Origin: Bacillaceae bacterium IKA-2
Lineage (GTDB): Bacteria; Bacillota; Bacilli; Bacillales; Anaerobacillaceae
Direction: 5' to 3'
DNA: 64,000 nucleotides
Assembly (NCBI GenBank): GCA_031761875.1
Contig: CP134492.1
Location: forward strand, 3,844,001-3,908,000
Shown here one piece after another: positions 16,457 to 23,749 of the stretch. The first letter of the stretch is position 1; each line of letters opens with the position of its first letter. The notes under the pieces were generated by a model. The model saw only the letters and a list, made by a program, of their open reading frames with translations. It was not told the origin of the DNA and made no database searches. Position numbers and translations under genes: made by a program.

Positions 16457-16699
16457 TCATCCACTCTCCCAAATACCATTTTTACGCCTTTCTACTTCTC
16501 CATTTCGAGATAATTCAAAGAGTAGCAGACATACTTCGTCGTAAATTCTTTGCGGGTTCTTATTTTTTAGAAATCTGAATATATCCTCCAAAGAGCGTCC
16601 TTCACTCCAAAGAAATTTAAAGTTTTCGATTTCGATTTCCGTGAATAAAAAATCGCAATCCGCTAAGATAAAACGTTTTTTTATTGAGGAACCGCTCAC
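16457..16699 (-). CDS. Small helical phage protein, possible winged helix
   Basis: An 80-residue protein whose second half (DIFRFLKNKNPQRIYDEVCLLLFELSRNGEVERRKNGIW) reads like a short winged-helix DNA-binding fold. It starts with GTG at 16697-16699, overlapping the TGA of the upstream zinc-ribbon gene (GTGA). Assignment as DNA-binding is tentative. Confidence 0.45.
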   Translation of the reverse strand: MSGSSIKKRFILADCDFLFTEIEIENFKFLWSEGRSLEDIFRFLKNKNPQRIYDEVCLLLFELSRNGEVERRKNGIWESG

Positions 16700-16875
16700 G
16701 ATCCCACTCTTAGCAAACTTTCATCGAGCTCTTTTTTAAAATTTTTAGTCCGTGTATTAAAATTTTTCTGTTTTCGTTTAGCTACTGGGCAATTGCAAGG
16801 TTTTACAAGCGTCATGCTGCCGTCGATCTGATATATGATCCCACGGTCGTAACACTTAGGACATATCATATTCAT
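16696..16875 (-). CDS. Small zinc-ribbon-like phage protein (59 residues)
   Basis: The frame begins MNMICPKCYDRG and has a second pair CNC about 20 residues later (a CxxC ... CxC cluster), then a basic tail. GGGGGTGA is 6 bases before the ATG at 16873-16875. The gene overlaps the end of the helicase-loader gene by 20 bases and is followed by a GTG start overlapping its stop, so it sits in a coupled chain. Confidence 0.55.
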   Translation of the reverse strand: MNMICPKCYDRGIIYQIDGSMTLVKPCNCPVAKRKQKNFNTRTKNFKKELDESLLRVGS

Positions 16876-17710
16876 CTGCTGTCACCCCCGTAACTCGTGC
16901 CATAGCTTTAACTTGTCGATAGTTGGATGATTTGTTGAACACGCAATTCATGTTACCGATTAGTCGCCACCAGGTGCGCCCCTTATCATCCAATTTGAAG
17001 GCTGTTCGTTCATCTTTGAATTCTTGTACAGTTAAGTTAGATGTCGCCCATATCGGCTTGTTCGCTCGCTCTCTACCATTCACAATTTGAAACATCCAAT
17101 CTTTTTCTTCGTTGCTTAGCTTCTGGCTACTCATAAAGTCATCCCATATTAATAAATCAGCAGTTACGCAAGCGGTCATGATTTCGTGAAAACTTTCCTC
17201 ATTATTGAAATTTTTTGTAGCATTAAAACGGCTTAACAAATCCTTTTCAGTCATGAATACAACAGAAAACCCTAGCTCTATTAATCTGTTTCCTCCAGCT
17301 GCCGTTAGATGACTTTTACCGTTACCGGTTTCTCCAAAGATAAATACCCCTAATTTGTTTCTGTGACCAAAGTTATTAACCGCGTCTACAACCTCTTTGT
17401 AAGCCGTTTCGTTCCCTGGTCTATGCTTGTAGTTATCGAATGTTAATTCCCTCAATTCTTTGTAACTACTGCTTAATTTGAGCGCTCTATTAATCTTGTT
17501 TTGCTTGTATCTGCTCGCTTCATTCTTGCTAACATCATCCAGTGCTTTTATTACACATTCGCAAGCTACCGGTACCCATACTTTACGATCTTCAAAAGGA
17601 TGATCAACTTGTATTTGTTTTCTTTCTTTGCCGCACTTTTCGCAATTAATTTTACTTAAAGAGTTCGATGCCCCTAAACTTGTCATCAACTGGTTTAGCT
17701 GGTTCTTCAT
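16856..17710 (-). CDS. DnaC-type replicative helicase loader (AAA+ ATPase)
   Basis: A 284-residue protein with an N-terminal zinc-binding cluster (CEKCGKERK ... CECVIKAL) and an AAA+ domain with Walker A FGETGNGKSHL (about residues 125-135) and Walker B LLIWDDF. It would load the host or phage DnaB-type helicase at the phage origin. GAGGTGAAAC precedes the ATG. The gene overlaps the end of the replisome-organizer gene by 59 bases, the usual organizer-loader arrangement in Firmicute phages. Confidence 0.88.
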   Translation of the reverse strand: MKNQLNQLMTSLGASNSLSKINCEKCGKERKQIQVDHPFEDRKVWVPVACECVIKALDDVSKNEASRYKQNKINRALKLSSSYKELRELTFDNYKHRPGNETAYKEVVDAVNNFGHRNKLGVFIFGETGNGKSHLTAAGGNRLIELGFSVVFMTEKDLLSRFNATKNFNNEESFHEIMTACVTADLLIWDDFMSSQKLSNEEKDWMFQIVNGRERANKPIWATSNLTVQEFKDERTAFKLDDKGRTWWRLIGNMNCVFNKSSNYRQVKAMARVTGVTADEYDMS

Positions 17711-18464
17711 GTTTCACCTCATTTTCGTTTAGGTAACTTTCAAACCTAGTTCCGAATAAAGTTTCCGGTCGCAAGTATTTATTCATGTTTAGATCTTTAA
17801 GCCATTGACTAGATTTGTTATCAATAACCTTTTTAAAGTCATTTATCCTAAACCCATCGTTCCACCTGGCTTTAATCAATCGTTGTGTAGCTTTGGCGGA
17901 TTTACGATATTTCTTGTTAGTTACATTGTTGAGATAGGTTACTATCTCGACGTAAGGTATTAGTTCTTTATCTAGTTCTTTATCTAGTTCTTTATCTAGT
18001 TCTAGTTCTAGTTCTGTTTCGTGACATGGTGTGACAGTCACGTGACTGTCACGTGACATAGGTAACTTTAATCTTTCTCGTTCTTTTTGTTTTCTTAACC
18101 TATTTTGTTCTCTGATATTATCCAAGCCAGCTATGTTTTGGTGTTTTTCCCAATTCGTTATGCTAATGAAATCATTTTCATCGATTTCAATCATCCCAAA
18201 TTGTTTAAATGTACTGAGCGCTAACCTAACGATATTTAAGGGGCGATTAAATATCGCCGATAACATTTCATCTGTGTAAGGGATGTTTTCACTTAAAAAA
18301 ATATATCCATTAACATTGGTTTTTCCTGCTTGAGATAATAGTTTTATCCAGACAATTAATATCGCATCAGCTTCCGGTAGCGCTTCAATTAAACGAATTT
18401 TTTCATCGTCAAACATGTGTGTTGATAGCTTTATCCACTTTACTTCCGCCACACTCATACACAT
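17652..18464 (-). CDS. Phage replisome organizer (DnaD/DnaB-like)
   Basis: The N-terminal domain (KWIKLSTHMFDDEKIRLIEALPEADAILIVW) matches the phage replisome-organizer winged-helix domain at residues 8-125. A low-complexity linker containing repeated ELDK follows, then a DnaD-like C-terminal domain (YRKSAKATQRLIKARWNDGF ... WLKDLNMNKYLRPETLF). It would bind the origin and recruit the loader at 16856-17710. The start is uncertain: several ATG/GTG codons lie in the 56-base overlap with rha and none has a strong ribosome-binding site. Confidence 0.85.
   Translation of the reverse strand: MCMSVAEVKWIKLSTHMFDDEKIRLIEALPEADAILIVWIKLLSQAGKTNVNGYIFLSENIPYTDEMLSAIFNRPLNIVRLALSTFKQFGMIEIDENDFISITNWEKHQNIAGLDNIREQNRLRKQKERERLKLPMSRDSHVTVTPCHETELELELDKELDKELDKELIPYVEIVTYLNNVTNKKYRKSAKATQRLIKARWNDGFRINDFKKVIDNKSSQWLKDLNMNKYLRPETLFGTRFESYLNENEVKHEEPAKPVDDKFRGIELFK
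17961..18052. repeat. Origin-like repeat cluster inside the replisome-organizer gene
   Basis: Three tandem 12-bp copies of TAGTTCTTTATC (17961-17996) are followed by three TAGTTC hexamers (17997-18014). Next comes a perfect 22-bp palindrome at 18031-18052 (arms GTGACAGTCAC and GTGACTGTCAC), with a further GTGACA on each side at 18021 and 18053. Many temperate phages place their replication origin in the organizer gene. Assignment as the origin is inferred from position and repeat structure. Confidence 0.55.
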
Positions 18465-19032
18465 CCATTCTTGGACTCACCAATTTTGGAGAGTCGTGTT
18501 GATTTACAAAAGCAATAGCTTCATTTAGTTTAGATCGAGGTATATCTCGATAAGACGTAACCTTAAATTGCTTTTTTAACTCGCTATACAATTTTGAAAA
18601 ATACTTTCTACGTGCATTATCTTTAATGTGGTGAAACCGAGTATGAATTCTCGCCGCCACAACTCGTCGCAATTGTTTTTGTTCAGTTGATAATAGTGTG
18701 TTATGTTGACTCTCCAAGATTTGACGAGTCCTATTAAATTCATTGATATAGCGCTCTTTAAATTGCATCGCTTTGTCGCCAGAGTACCCCATCGCTAACA
18801 TAGAAAATCCATCGAATGTAACAATAAACATTGGCATTACGCGACTTTGTTTGTTTCTATAAGTGGACTCTCCAAAATTGGTGAGTCGAAATTGATCGGA
18901 ACATTTTAAGTTGCGGATATCTCTCAATACTTTGTCGTGTCCTTTTTGAAAAGCTTCTGCAATTATCAGACTATCCGTCACCGGCTTTTCGTTTTCAATA
19001 AATACAAGCTTATTTTCAATAGACGCTAGCAC
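18409..19032 (-). CDS. Rha-family phage regulatory protein with ORF6C-type C-terminus
   Basis: A 207-residue protein. Residues 1-95 match the Rha domain (SLIIAEAFQKGHDKVLRDIRNL, MFIVTFDGFSMLAMGYSGDKAMQFKERYI), and the C-terminal part resembles ORF6C. It starts with GTG at 19030-19032, 8 bases after AAAGGAGG. The last 20 residues (PRMDVYECGGSKVDK...) look foreign: the underlying 21 bases are repeated at 20575-20595 in a zinc-ribbon gene, suggesting a recombination seam. Confidence 0.82.
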   Translation of the reverse strand: MLASIENKLVFIENEKPVTDSLIIAEAFQKGHDKVLRDIRNLKCSDQFRLTNFGESTYRNKQSRVMPMFIVTFDGFSMLAMGYSGDKAMQFKERYINEFNRTRQILESQHNTLLSTEQKQLRRVVAARIHTRFHHIKDNARRKYFSKLYSELKKQFKVTSYRDIPRSKLNEAIAFVNQHDSPKLVSPRMDVYECGGSKVDKAINTHV

Positions 19033-19047
19033 TGCTTGTCCTCCTTT

Positions 19048-20361
19048 CTAGCTGATTCTATACATCCCTTTATCAATAGAATTTACAATGGTTTTAAAAC
19101 CTAATAATTTAAAGTGGTGTGTAATTACTGATTTTTCTAAACTTAGTTTCATATCATCCAATGAAGAAATATCAAGTAAATTTTCTGCTTCACAATGAAT
19201 TTTAGCTAGTTGTTTACTTAAAAAAGCTAGGTCCTTACCTTCCTGAAGCTTAGAAAAATATCTCTTGAAATCTGAGTCTTTCAACTCATCAATCTTTTCG
19301 AAAAGAGTTTCTAAGTTTCCGTGTAAAGCGATTAAAGGATACACCGCCTTTTCCCCTACTCCTTTTACCCCAGGAATGTTATCGCTTGTATCTCCAAGTA
19401 ATGCTTTGCAATCAACCCACTGTTCTGGAGTTATATTAAACTTTTCTTTAAGATGGTCCGGGGTTATTCTTTGTTCGTCATTACCTTTTCTTATTAACTG
19501 ACTTGTATTTTCAGACAAAAGTTGAAATAAATCTTTATCATTAGAAATCATCCCGACGATTGAATTACCTTTTTCGCGTCTCCACATTGCGTTTATGGTT
19601 CCGATCGCGTCGTCAGCTTCTATTTCTTCGTGTGAATATTGTGCTATCCCTAAGTTTGAAAAAAGCTTTTGAGCGGTCACGAATTGTTGTTTTAGTTCTG
19701 GATCTGACTCCTTACGATTCGCCTTGTATTCAGGATATAACTTTCTCCTAAACGTTTTGTCTCTCCCTTTATCCCAACAAATTGCAAGGTGAGAAGGGTT
19801 AGAACGGCTTATAATATCCATGATCTTTTGAGCCATGATGTAAACACCATTTGTATAAAGTCCGTCACTACTCTTTAACATGCTCTTTTTAGTGGCATGG
19901 TAGCCAGTTGTGAGGACGTTGCTGCCATCGATCAAGATTAAGCGCTCGATGTTTTTATTCTGCTTAGGTACGACTTCGATAATTGGTTTATATGTGATCG
20001 AAATGAAATTAGATTTCGAACTAACGAGTATTAAGTCTTTATTTCGTTTTGAAATAGCTTGTTCTAGTTGTTTTAGTTGATAAATAAAGTCGTTTACAGT
20101 CACTCCGGAACATAGTTGATTTTCGTTTAATTCAACCTTTACTGGTGGATCGCTATCGATTACTAGAATAATATTTTTCATGTTTGATACATCTACTAAA
20201 TTAATGTTTCTGACAACCTGATCACCAGTAAAACGTTTTTCTAATTGCGAAACTAAGCTTTGAAAAGATGCTCTTGTCGCTTTGCTCATTTCAGTAGCTG
20301 GTAACATAACCATACAAATATTTTTAGTTTGCTTTTTTGGTTCATATCCACCTTTAGCCAT
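19048..20361 (-). CDS. 5'-3' exonuclease (FEN/PolI-exo family) with an N-terminal extension
   Basis: A 437-residue protein. From about residue 141 it is a complete PIN/FEN-type 5'-3' exonuclease: LILIDGSNVL, YPEYKANRK, EADDAIGT, SNDKDLFQLL and the helix-hairpin-helix LLGDTSDNIPGVKGVG. It would remove primers and flaps during phage replication. The first 140 residues are an extra domain with a short beta-rich pattern that I do not recognise. GGAGG precedes the ATG. It lies upstream of rha in the replication operon. Confidence 0.85.
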   Translation of the reverse strand: MAKGGYEPKKQTKNICMVMLPATEMSKATRASFQSLVSQLEKRFTGDQVVRNINLVDVSNMKNIILVIDSDPPVKVELNENQLCSGVTVNDFIYQLKQLEQAISKRNKDLILVSSKSNFISITYKPIIEVVPKQNKNIERLILIDGSNVLTTGYHATKKSMLKSSDGLYTNGVYIMAQKIMDIISRSNPSHLAICWDKGRDKTFRRKLYPEYKANRKESDPELKQQFVTAQKLFSNLGIAQYSHEEIEADDAIGTINAMWRREKGNSIVGMISNDKDLFQLLSENTSQLIRKGNDEQRITPDHLKEKFNITPEQWVDCKALLGDTSDNIPGVKGVGEKAVYPLIALHGNLETLFEKIDELKDSDFKRYFSKLQEGKDLAFLSKQLAKIHCEAENLLDISSLDDMKLSLEKSVITHHFKLLGFKTIVNSIDKGMYRIS

Positions 20362-20423
20362 TAAAAACCTCCTACTGGATATTTTTAAATGAATTGCATA
20401 TAATAGAGTTAAATAAGAATTTC

Positions 20424-20651
20424 TTAAGTGACCTTTTCACGTTGCATCGTGAGAGGTCTTTTCACTTTCTGTACCGCTACTATTTCATGCGAAAATTCAA
20501 ACAGTTCGGACATACAATTCGGACAACTTTTTACCTCTTCATCTTTTTCAGTTGCAAATGATCTGTTGCATTCACCACACTCATACACATCCATTTCCAT
20601 ATGGTTGACACTTTCAGTATCTGTTCTAGGAGAGGCTTTTTTTAACTTCAT
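20424..20651 (-). CDS. Small zinc-ribbon protein
   Basis: A protein of up to 75 residues with a clear zinc ribbon, YECGECNRSF ... VKSCPNCMSE (two CxxC knuckles 18 residues apart). The start is unclear. The ATG at 20649-20651 has only a weak ribosome-binding site, while a strong AAAGGAG precedes an out-of-frame ATG at 20668-20670. Internal in-frame ATGs at MEMDVYE are alternatives. A 21-base stretch over MDVYECG is duplicated at 18449-18469. Confidence 0.6.
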   Translation of the reverse strand: MKLKKASPRTDTESVNHMEMDVYECGECNRSFATEKDEEVKSCPNCMSELFEFSHEIVAVQKVKRPLTMQREKVT

Positions 20652-20950
20652 ACTTCTCTGCTTCTTCCATACTCAATCTCCTTTCAAAAAATTGGTATCC
20701 ACATTTAGCTATTACAACAATAAATGAATGATGGTGGCATTCACTTTTTTCCGACGACCTTAGTGAGAATGGTGTTTTTTCACTCCCTTTCTTGGTGCAG
20801 GATACCGACACACCGTTGAGCACACGATTTGTTTATGAAATTTCTGCGATGTGATAGGGGGAATACCCTTAAATCGCGAGCTCAACGGAAGGCCTTAGCC
20901 TATCCGACTTGCATTATGTATATCTAGATGCTAAAATTTAATTAATCGAT
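20652..20950. other. Early-region gap with a short leader-type ORF
   Basis: A 14-codon frame with an ideal ribosome-binding site (ATG 20668-20670, MEEAEKYEVKKSLS, stop near 20626) reads into the zinc-ribbon gene out of frame. The rest, about 280 bases, shows no supported gene. Confidence 0.35.
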
Positions 20951-21319
20951 TTAAACGGCTTTGTAAGCCATGGCACTAACTGTTACAGCAGTTGGTGCTT
21001 TTACTATTTTCGGACCGTGTTGTCTTTGGAAATTAATTCGAATTAACGTAACCTCAGACGCAATCTTATAAAAATTATCAGCTTCGTAAGGTTTCCCTAT
21101 CATTTCTAGAAAATCGCCGCGCTTCATCAACGATGTGACGATTAGCTTCATTTCCATTCCATCAAGTTCAACTTCTTTTCCTTGGCCAAAAACTTTTTTA
21201 TACATAACATCAAATAATTGTCGGTAGCTACCTTTTAGTTCCGAGCGCCGGGCGTGAATAGCATGGAGTATTCTGCCGAAATTAATTGAATTGAACGGTC
21301 TAAGTGTTTGTGTCTTCAT
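20951..21319 (-). CDS. Hypothetical phage protein (122 residues)
   Basis: A basic, mostly helical protein (FGRILHAIHARRSELKGSYRQLFDVMYKKVFG). AGGGGGATTT precedes the ATG at 21317-21319. No family is recognised. It is in the early operon between the lysogeny control genes and the replication genes. Confidence 0.55.
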   Translation of the reverse strand: MKTQTLRPFNSINFGRILHAIHARRSELKGSYRQLFDVMYKKVFGQGKEVELDGMEMKLIVTSLMKRGDFLEMIGKPYEADNFYKIASEVTLIRINFQRQHGPKIVKAPTAVTVSAMAYKAV

Positions 21320-21428
21320 TTGTAAATCCCCCTTTTAAATTTGAGTAATTAAAGATAATTGCGTAATCATAAGCACTTTCTGCTTCCGTTAACGCTTGCC
21401 ATAGTTGTTTGAGTAATTCTTCTGTCAT
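21300..21428 (-). CDS. Small phage protein (42 residues)
   Basis: The frame reads MTEELLKQLWQALTEAESAY and ends NEDTNT. GAAAGGT is 6-7 bases ahead of the ATG at 21426-21428, and the gene overlaps the next one by 20 bases. It is helical and acidic; no family is recognised. Confidence 0.45.
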   Translation of the reverse strand: MTEELLKQLWQALTEAESAYDYAIIFNYSNLKGGFTNEDTNT

Positions 21429-21547
21429 GTTTAAACCTTTCACAGAACGACAGTAAATTTAATGATCGCCCTTTTGTGTTATAAAATTACTAATATTGAC
21501 AACAAATTTCGCCGTTATGGTAAAAAATAATGGCTCGGTGAGAGCCT

Positions 21548-21812
21548 TTAATTAATTATTTTTGCTCTTACAAAACGAGATATTAAATCGTCGTTTAGCT
21601 TTTGGAAACCTTTGACGTCGTTTTTTTCTTCAGCGATATAACCCTTAATCGTTTCTTCATAACCTTCTTTATATTTTTCTGAATAATGGCCGCTTTCAAG
21701 ACCTTGTTCATATTCTTTAATTTTTAAATCCGATCTTTCTTTTTGTTTTGTAATACCGTGCAAAATTTTAAAAAAGTTCTTGTTCGGTGATTTCAATTTT
21801 TATTTTTTGCAT
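21548..21812 (-). pseudogene. Small phage protein with an apparent one-base frameshift
   Basis: An ATG at 21810-21812, coupled to the upstream stop (TAATG), starts MQKIKIEITEQELF and then meets a stop. The following frame continues KILHGITKQKERSDLKIKEYEQG ... without its own ATG (only a TTG at 21794-21796). Deleting one T from the T-run at about 21770-21775 on the minus strand joins them as ITEQELFKILHGITKQ. It is therefore a natural frameshift, a programmed slip or an assembly error. The product family is unknown. Confidence 0.5.
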
Positions 21813-22051
21813 TAGTACCAGCACCCCCTCGTGTCGTAATGAAACCAATCAGTTTTACCCTTCCAGAAAACGTGTAAGCACCTCTCTTTAGAAATCCACT
21901 TGATTTCTTTTAATTGTTTAGGTTCATACTTTTTTCTCATTTCAGTTCCCATTGCAGCTAAGTGGCTTTTATAGACACGTACAAACAGCTGTTGCTGCTG
22001 CTCTGTTAACTTTGAAAACCCTTTAATTTTCGAAAAAACTGTTGAGCTCAT
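21812..22051 (-). CDS. Conserved small phage protein
   Basis: A 79-residue protein with LTEQQQQLFVRVYKSHLAAMG and the ending WFHYDTRGCWY, a pattern I associate with small conserved proteins next to DUF771 genes in Bacillus phages. The ATG at 22049-22051 is 7 bases from GGAGG; a TTG at 22057 is too close to it. Function is unknown. Confidence 0.6.
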   Translation of the reverse strand: MSSTVFSKIKGFSKLTEQQQQLFVRVYKSHLAAMGTEMRKKYEPKQLKEIKWISKERCLHVFWKGKTDWFHYDTRGCWY

Positions 22052-22053
22052 GG

Positions 22054-22350
22054 TCAAGCCTCCTTTCTATCTTTCCAATTTTGATATTTTGGATTTTCTT
22101 CAAGCCAATTCAGCAAAAAAAATTCAGCTTTCCGCGCTGGAAAGTACCACTTTGCCCCTACTTTTTGTTTAGGAAAATCAGGATGGAAAAAGAATTGCTC
22201 TTGAATGGTGCTCCAACTCATTCTCGTTTGCTTCAGCAATTCTTTTCTGTCCCAGAACAACGTTTTGTTATCTAACAGATCCAACCGTTTTTTTATTTCT
22301 TGCATGTAAAGCGCTTCAATCTTTTTTTCATCAACAGAAATATTTATCAA
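22054..22350 (-). CDS. DUF771-family phage protein
   Basis: A 98-residue protein with a winged-helix-like segment: FWDRKELLKQTRMSWSTIQEQF, then the conserved KWYFPARKAEFFLLNWL typical of DUF771. It starts with TTG at 22348-22350, 9 bases after AAAGGAG. It is the first gene of the minus-strand early operon, next to the lysogeny switch, so a DNA-binding regulatory role is plausible. Confidence 0.7.
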   Translation of the reverse strand: MINISVDEKKIEALYMQEIKKRLDLLDNKTLFWDRKELLKQTRMSWSTIQEQFFFHPDFPKQKVGAKWYFPARKAEFFLLNWLEENPKYQNWKDRKEA

Positions 22351-22441
22351 GGTTCTCTCTCCTTTCTGTTAGGTTGAATTTGTTTTTAAAGGATTTATCT
22401 CTCTATCTGTCGAATTATGGAAAGGAAGGGAGGTGATTACT

Positions 22442-22774
22442 ATGAACTTCATAAAAAAATTATTTAAAAAGAAACCAAATAATGTGACCGTAAGTGTTAC
22501 GAGTTATACTTCAATACCAAAACCTATATCACTTAATAGTGTTTATACAGGTGAAGATTTCTTCTCGATACGCAAAAATATATTAGAGATAAAAAGAGAT
22601 AAAAAATTAACACAGAAACAGTTATCAGATTGTCTTGGTTTTAAAAGCAACAGTTTCGTTTCTAAACTAGAACGATGTGAGATGCAAAAAATTGATCATG
22701 AACATGTCGATAAATTAGCTAATTGTCTTAATGTTGAAATTAGTCAATTGTTAATAGGTGAAGAAAAAATATAG
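22442..22774 (+). CDS. XRE-family transcriptional regulator
   Basis: A 110-residue protein with a basic, flexible N-terminus and an HTH_3 domain at about residues 40-105 (IRKNILEIKRDKKLTQKQLSDCLGF, SFVSKLERCE). GGAGGTGATTACT supports the ATG at 22442 over the GTG at 22433. It is read divergently from the DUF771 gene and may control the early promoter between them. Confidence 0.75.
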   Translation: MNFIKKLFKKKPNNVTVSVTSYTSIPKPISLNSVYTGEDFFSIRKNILEIKRDKKLTQKQLSDCLGFKSNSFVSKLERCEMQKIDHEHVDKLANCLNVEISQLLIGEEKI

Positions 22775-22887
22775 CTATATTTATCAAAAAATTTTAGCCT
22801 CTGTTCCAGCAGGGGCTTTCTTCTCGTCCGTACTGATATTAATCACTTTTTTCACCTCTCGCATAAAATAGCGACTACCTGGTTAGA

Positions 22888-23097
22888 TTATATTAGAAAC
22901 GTATCGTTTCTAATATCTGCAAAAAAAAGTTCGTCAATAGAAACTTTATAAAAGTCTGCAATTTTTTTTGCTAAATGTAACGAAGGTGTACGATCCCCTC
23001 TTTCAACCGCGCCGAGCATTTGAGGCGTTATTCCGATAGTTAAGGCAATCTCGACTAGCGGTCGATTGTTTCTTAGTTGTATAAGTTTTATTCTCAT
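22888..23097 (-). CDS. XRE-family regulator (Cro-like)
   Basis: A 69-residue protein that is essentially one HTH domain (LRNNRPLVEIALTIGITPQMLGAVERGDRTPS). It is transcribed divergently from the repressor at 23287, across an intergenic region filled with operators, which is the classic Cro position. Its last codons overlap a fifth operator copy at 22896-22910. Confidence 0.8.
   Translation of the reverse strand: MRIKLIQLRNNRPLVEIALTIGITPQMLGAVERGDRTPSLHLAKKIADFYKVSIDELFFADIRNDTFLI
22896..22910. promoter_or_regulatory. Repressor operator, distal copy
   Basis: GAAACGTATCGTTTC fits GAAAC-N5-GTTTC, here within a longer 23-bp inverted repeat (ATTAGAAACG-TAT-CGTTTCTAAT). It lies over the 3' end of the Cro-like gene. 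Confidence 0.7.
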
Positions 23098-23120
23098 TTT
23101 GTCTTATTCACCCTCTTTCA

Positions 23121-23231
23121 GAAACAACGTGTTTCCTTCTATAAACATCATAAAGGAAACAGATCGTTTCTGTCAACAGTTTTTTTTAGAAACTTTTTGT
23201 TTCTTGTGTAGAAATAGAAACGAAAAGTTTC
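23121..23231. promoter_or_regulatory. Lysogeny operator array, four GAAAC-N5-GTTTC sites
   Basis: Four 15-bp sites share perfect GAAAC/GTTTC arms with 5-base spacers: 23121-23135 (AACGT), 23156-23170 (AGATC), 23189-23203 (TTTTT) and 23217-23231 (GAAAA). One sits exactly between the -35 and -10 of the minus-strand promoter. Another abuts TATAAT at 23233-23238, the likely -10 of the repressor gene. The identical arms indicate one dimeric XRE protein binding all sites. Confidence 0.8.
23148..23176 (-). promoter_or_regulatory. SigA-type promoter of the Cro-like gene
   Basis: On the minus strand TTGACA (23171-23176), a 17-base spacer and TTATGA (23148-23153). The spacer contains operator 23156-23170, so repressor binding would block RNA polymerase directly. 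Confidence 0.75.
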
Positions 23232-23286
23232 TTATAATAGAATCGTGACTGCTTATTACATCAGAAACATCAAACGAGGTGATTTT

Positions 23287-23643
23287 ATGTTCGGCAAGAG
23301 GCTTGCAGAATTAAGGAAGTTAAAAAAGCTGAGTCAATACGAATTGGCGGAGAGGTTAGACTATTCGAGAGGACAACTATCTAATTATGAGCAAGGTAGC
23401 AGAGAGCCCGATTATAGTACTTTGTGTAAAATTGCAAATTTCTTTGAGGTATCTGTTGACTATTTAATCGGGCATTCAGATGAAACTACTTTGTCAAAAA
23501 AGGATCAGTTTATACAAGATAACGTTTTTTCTTTAGAAGAGTTAAGAAAAAAGTATAATGTCACGCTAGACGGAAAAGAAACAACAGATGAAGAACTTAA
23601 AAACGCTATTGCTTTGATCCGTTCTTTACGGTTGATGAAATAA
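23287..23643 (+). CDS. Phage repressor, XRE family
   Basis: A 118-residue protein with an N-terminal HTH (LAELRKLKKLSQYELAERLDYSRGQLSNYEQGSREPD) and a C-terminal dimerisation-type region after the typical VSVDYLIG. GAGGTGATTTT supports the ATG at 23287 rather than the earlier frame opening at 23245. It is the likely CI-type lysogenic repressor acting on the GAAAC-N5-GTTTC sites. It has no peptidase domain, so induction would not follow the RecA-cleavage route. Confidence 0.82.
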   Translation: MFGKRLAELRKLKKLSQYELAERLDYSRGQLSNYEQGSREPDYSTLCKIANFFEVSVDYLIGHSDETTLSKKDQFIQDNVFSLEELRKKYNVTLDGKETTDEELKNAIALIRSLRLMK

Positions 23644-23749
23644 TTTCTTTTATTAGTTTTTTAAATACGTCATTTAGCTCGATGTTTATTTTTTTATCAC
23701 TCATAATAAAAATTCCCCCTAAATAAATAATGAAAGGTACGGTGTCTTT

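Noticed and set aside
17961-18014. Short tandem repeats considered as a CRISPR array
   Set aside because: Unit of 12 bases without spacers, in frame inside a coding gene; not a CRISPR.
20424-20460. Hairpin at the end of the zinc-ribbon gene as terminator
   Set aside because: Imperfect stem overlapping the stop codon and no T-run on the minus strand.
20626-20823. 65-codon frame upstream of the zinc-ribbon gene
   Set aside because: Only its last 14 codons have a ribosome-binding site; the earlier part has unnatural composition.
23606-23704. 32-codon minus-strand frame (MSDKKINIELNDVFKK...) overlapping the repressor end
   Set aside because: A G-rich site is present but too far from the ATG, and the frame overlaps the repressor coding region; support is too weak.
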